NCBI GenBank assembly: GCA_035571835.1
Contig: DATNBU010000008.1
Coordinates: 1 to 64,000 of the forward strand
Length of the DNA: 64,000 nucleotides
Origin: Candidatus Limnocylindrales bacterium
Lineage (GTDB): Bacteria > Desulfobacterota > Binatia > UBA1149 > CAITLU01
Direction: 5' to 3'
The position numbers were made by a program, and so were the translations under genes. The notes under the pieces are model-generated. The model did no database searches. It worked only from the letters and a program-made list of their open reading frames with translations, and was not told the DNA's origin. Positions 63,401 through 64,000 of this stretch are shown in pieces (the stretch's first letter is position 1; every line of letters begins with the position of its first letter).

Positions 63401-64000
63401 CGTCGACGCGACGATCTGGCCGCCGTTGTCCAGCAGGGAAACCGTCACGCCCGGCATGCCGACTTCGCCGCCGTCGCGCACGCCGTCGGCGTCCGCATCG
63501 ACGTAGATCGTATCGCCGATCGTGTGCCCGGTCGGGAGCGGATAGCCGAAGTCGGCGTTCACGAACACGTCGCCCGGCGCCACGAGAATCGGGTTCGTCG
63601 TGTTGTTGAAGTCGCCGTCCGGATCGCCGGTCGGCGTGGTCGTGAAGCCGGCAGGCAGAGTCGCCGTGTTCACGTTGATCACGTACGCGCCCGGCGCGAT
63701 GCCGTCGAAAATGTAGTGACCGGACGCATCGGTGGTCGTCGTGACCGCCGCGGCATCGCCCGCACCGCCGAACGTGCCGTCGCCGTTGGTATCGACGAGC
63801 AGCCGCACCTGGACGCCCGCGATTCCCGCTTCGCCGAAATCCTGCACGCCGTCGGAGTCCGCGTCGTTCCAGATGCGGTCGCCGATGGTGCCGGTCGCGT
63901 TCAGCGCCGGGTTCGAGGTGGTCGCCGGCGCAACCCAGTTGAAGCCGAAGTCGATGCGGTCTTCGTTCACGCCTGCTGCGACGGTGATCGTCGTCGAGGC
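54407..64000 (-). CDS. giant SdrD-B-like / DUF11 repeat surface protein (5' end outside the window)
   Basis: At least 3,197 codons; the frame stays open through the right window edge, so the apparent start at 63970 (GTG) is internal. Order N to C: SdrD B-like prealbumin/calcium modules (IGDRIWNDADxDGVxDxGE...), six DUF11 beta-sandwich repeats (ADLELTKTGPASAVPG...), again six SdrD modules, seven DUF11 repeats, then EICNNGIDDDGNLAVDCADPAC and a final domain (NDPARIS...TSQIYIGDDTAYLTADWLG). The last ~190 residues match the C-terminus of the protein at 18179. No LPxTG or transmembrane anchor is visible at the C-terminus. Probably an extended adhesin or matrix fibre stiffened by calcium; the gene is nearly internally duplicated. 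Confidence 0.85.
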   Translation of the reverse strand, partial: ASTTITVAAGVNEDRIDFGFNWVAPATTSNPALNATGTIGDRIWNDADSDGVQDFGEAGIAGVQVRLLVDTNGDGTFGGAGDAAAVTTTTDASGHYIFDGIAPGAYVINVNTATLPAGFTTTPTGDPDGDFNNTTNPILVAPGDVFVNADFGYPLPTGHTIGDTIYVDADADGVRDGGEVGMPGVTVSLLDNGGQIVASTITDANGNFLFPGLANGTYSVVVTDVFNVLANTPTNTGDPDGGFDRISTVVLAGADNLVQDFGFAPGGHEPGDGLIGDTIYLDRDNDAVFDAGEGLEGVTVNLYAANGTTLVATVYTDINGRYLFGGLDATKTYVVRVDTTTLPGGGAGMTNTVDPDGGIASQSIVDLTLFAGATTFTQDFGYRPNTPNTISGTVFNDANGNGTKGAGETTGYAGVTVILRDANGNIVATTTTDASGNYSFAGIPNGTYTVDVSETANVLGGKTKSEGPNPGADNNSQVRGYSVTVTGGQTNTTADFGYYTPVSVVGDFVFNDTDNDGIQDAGEVGIANAVVTLTITYPNGNVVTESTVTSGTGAYSFTNLRLDESYDVTGATQPTYSITVATPANFTPSPIAQGGNVALDSNNPAGAGFTPTQGATDATVDFGFTPVTNLVVDKAGPGAVTPGNNVAYTITVSNGASPALGVVLADPTPAGLTFVSASAPCAGGFPCAIGTIAANSSVVVTATFNVPGGYTTPDPIVNTASATTTTSETSLADNSDSASTALSFTAADILITKTGPASAVPGQNVVFTLHVQNNGPDNATNVVVSDVTPGGISFVSVSGGGCSALPCTIPSLLNGGFVNLTLTYAVPAGYTAPNPISNTANAFSNDQGDPNPANNSDTETVPLAPSADLELTKTGPASAVPGTNVAFTITVTNHGPSDAQNVSVADPTPAGLGFVSNSGACATAYPCSLGTLASGASATITTMYSVPAGYTAPNPISNTATASSTTPDPGVFPNSDTENVPLVPSADLELFKSGPASAVPGNNATFTITVINHGPSDAQNVSLADPTPSGLGFVSATAPCAGGFPCSLGTIASAGSAVVTVTYSVPSGYTSPDPISNTATASSTTPDPGVFPNSDTANVPLAPSADLELTKTAPASVTPGSNAVFTVTLTNHGPSAAQNVSIADPTPSGLTFVSATAPCAAGFPCSIGTLAASATATINVTYSVPSGYTAPNPVSNTATASSTTPDPGVFPNADTATSPVTPTADLSITKDDGSAVYVPGGSLTYTITVSNAGPSNATGASVSDVFPPQISAIAWTCSGTGGGSCSASGNGDIADTVNLPVGASVTYLASVDIVPGATVDPLVNIATVTAPPGVTDPVPANNSDDDQDARAAAPSFIGDRLWLDEDGDGVQDAGEDGLAGVIVRLYDATGTVLITATTTDTDGRYIFADLAAGTYVVRVDTTTLPAGLAANPTYDLDDGTTAPDGETSITVAAGVFNDSGDFGFNWVAPGTSTNPAPGATGMIGDRIWNDADMDGVEDFGEAGIADVTVRLLSDDNGDGVYGGAGDNAALTTTTDAAGHYYFDGLAAGAYVIDVVTSTLPAGYSSTPTGDPDSDGDTTSNPIVLAPGDVYVTGDFGFPLPGGHTIGNTIYLDADADGVRDPGEPGIANVTIVLVDASGNVVASTVTDANGEYTFPGLADGIYSVVVTDSANILAGASANTGDPDGGNDRLSTVVLAGADNLTQDFGFAPAGHDPGDGLIGDTIFLDRDNDGIADAGEGIEGVTVNLYASDGTTLIASAVTNANGQYVFGGLDSTATYVVAVDHATLPNGGAGMTNSVDPDGGFDEEATVDLTAFANGVTFDQDFAYEAATPNTIGGTIFNDANGNGTRGGGETGGYAGITVILRDQDGNVVGTTTTDASGNYSFGGLPDGTYTVEVSEAGNVLGGLVKSTGPNPGADNNSQVAGYSVTVSGGATNTTGDFGYFAPGAAFGNFVFNDTDGDGIQDPSETGIAGVAVTLTITYPNGDVTTVVTVTDAQGAYSFGNLLLDESFDGVGAGEPTYEVTVATPADFVASPVGAGGNPQLDSNDPSGAPVTPMQGVTDTTDDALATSGIDFGFVPVTNLVLDKTGPGAVTPGSNIVYTITVTNGAQPAANVVITDPTPTGLTFVSASAPCASGFPCSVGTIAASGSVAITATYSVPGGYTTPDPIVNTASVSTSTLETSLADNSDGQSTNISFVQADLSIVKSGPASAMPGQNVVFTLHIANAGPAVATNDVVTDPTPGGLTLVSVTGGGCSTLPCTIASLAVGGSVDLTVTYSVPSSYTSPDPISNTASVFSNDVADPDPSDNTDTATVPISPTADVEIVKSGPAQAVAGANVVFTVVVTNHGPSNAQNVVVADPTPSGLLFASNSGACATAYPCSLGTLASGATRTITSTYTVPAGYTSPDPIVNTATVSSTTPDPVPGNNSDDASVPLAATADLAVTKSDAGATVARGSSVTYTINVTNNGPRTATNVTAVDTLDPNTTYVSDSAGCTQSPVGRLTCNVGSIASGASASFTVTVLVGPTAPSSGTRENGTCTGAEDLCNRVTVSSDQVDPVPSNNSDSEPTDVATVDLRLVKSDAGTGVNLNEDFAYTLMVANDGSGTATNVTVVDVLDSDTSYVSDDLGCTETQPNTLTCPIGSLAPGASLTFHVIVHTSGTAQTSRSRENGVCNGSEDLCNNATVAATETDAFPSNNSDSEPTNVRTIATDPADLSITKTDVSSPVQAGAFATYTISVTNNGPDAATGVQVVDTLDAYMTYVGGTLACTEAPTGMLTCPIGDMAAGETVAFDIVVRVDPSAPTASSASGVPCSGAEDMCNRASVSADQTDPDPSNNVADVSTDVVTTTTSSALSLVKSDLAVEPVQPGDAVTYQIVVSNAGPDAATGVVVYDLLDPEMTYVSDDAGCTVRSSSIGTSLTCPVGTIANAGSATVNVVVTIAADAPVDSTRQDGDCDDLEDVCNDAFVASASADAVVSDNFDSEPTDVSASATCENGIVDAGEDCDPPDAEICNNGIDDDGNLAVDCADPACQVSGFQSCDGNCQLAPACVAILNDPARISNTRIKIHGRFIPSTDANPTDDGIKFTLSNSTGLIYSVELDPGVMVEGVRGELKRWVYKDTTVKNQPSPYGIYRLGIHQRIEKDGATSYPFTIITYGDLTVATEATMTSQIYIGDDTAYLTADWLGKPGAWYLTMQQAYGQ
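56700..63900 (-). repeat. two-copy super-repeat inside the giant gene
   Basis: The block starting IGDRIWNDADSDGVQD (about 63890) recurs as IGDRIWNDADMDGVED (about 59560), offset by about 4.3 kb. The following modules recur in the same order: IYxDADADGVRD, IxLDRDNDxxxD, IFNDANGNGT, FVFNDTDxDGIQD, TNLVxDKxGPGAVTPG, GPASAxPGQNVVF, NHGPSxAQNV. Protein-level similarity is high. Boundaries are approximate. Confidence 0.75.

Noticed and set aside
1-64000. tRNA or rRNA genes
   Set aside because: I found no cloverleaf-like segment with a T-loop GTTCRA motif in the intergenic spaces and no rRNA-like sequence; a covariance-model scan would be needed to exclude small RNAs.

Overview
The window is a GC-rich, gene-dense bacterial chromosome segment with many GTG and TTG starts. 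It carries no rRNA, tRNA, CRISPR array, transposase or phage gene that I can see. Several features suggest a deltaproteobacterial-grade soil or aquatic lineage, Myxococcota- or Candidatus Binatota-like: large cysteine-rich secreted proteins (DUF4215-type repeats), dockerin-like EF-hand repeats, Thr-rich linkers, DUF11/SdrD-like giant surface proteins, a Rieske oxygenase of the DAF-36/Neverland/KshA type, and an acyl-CoA/SDR/amidohydrolase catabolic block. This taxonomic placement is inference from content; no marker gene is present.

Layout. 1-10.4 kb: a lipid/isoprenoid/sugar block. It holds a GT-C/YfhO-like membrane protein (cut by the window edge), a HAD-UbiA prenyltransferase, a translationally coupled plus-strand operon (small partner protein, a GMC-oxidase fused to an extended SDR, a second extended SDR), and a convergent minus-strand operon of a PaaX-type regulator, a fatty-acid desaturase and a DprE1-like FAD oxidase. 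10.6-14.5 kb: a compact operon with a DsbA/HCCA-isomerase-like protein, a metallo-beta-lactamase lactonase-like enzyme, threonine deaminase ilvA and a DUF2461 protein, followed by a retropepsin-like protein. 14.9-24.8 kb: secreted hydrolases, an amine oxidase, a cysteine-rich repeat protein, an SGNH protein, a small LEA-like lipoprotein and a lipase.

25.2-32.9 kb: what looks like a sigma-54-controlled oxyanion (sulfate) uptake unit. An OprP-like porin is divergent from a GAF/AAA+ enhancer-binding protein, which is followed by sbp-cysT-cysW-cysA. Sigma-54 -24/-12 elements lie in front of both the porin and sbp, and a shared motif near both is a candidate activator site. 32.9-35.7 kb: a tandem pair of alpha/beta hydrolases and an HSD10-like SDR with a clear intrinsic terminator. 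36-43 kb: unfamiliar exported proteins, a TetR regulator and a large DUF4215/EGF/beta-helix protein. 43.2-50.7 kb: the Rieske oxygenase, an SMP-30-like secreted protein, and an acyl-CoA synthetase/SDR/amidohydrolase set. 51.2-64 kb: a BNR-type secreted protein with DUF4215, dockerin-like and cohesin-like parts, convergent with a giant (more than 3,190 residues, 5' end outside the window) SdrD/DUF11 protein. The giant's C-terminal ~190 residues are homologous to the C-terminus of the cysteine-rich protein at 18.2-20.6 kb.

Most exported proteins here share building blocks (cysteine-rich repeats, dockerin-like repeats, one common C-terminal module). This suggests a family of cell-surface or matrix proteins assembled from a common kit.
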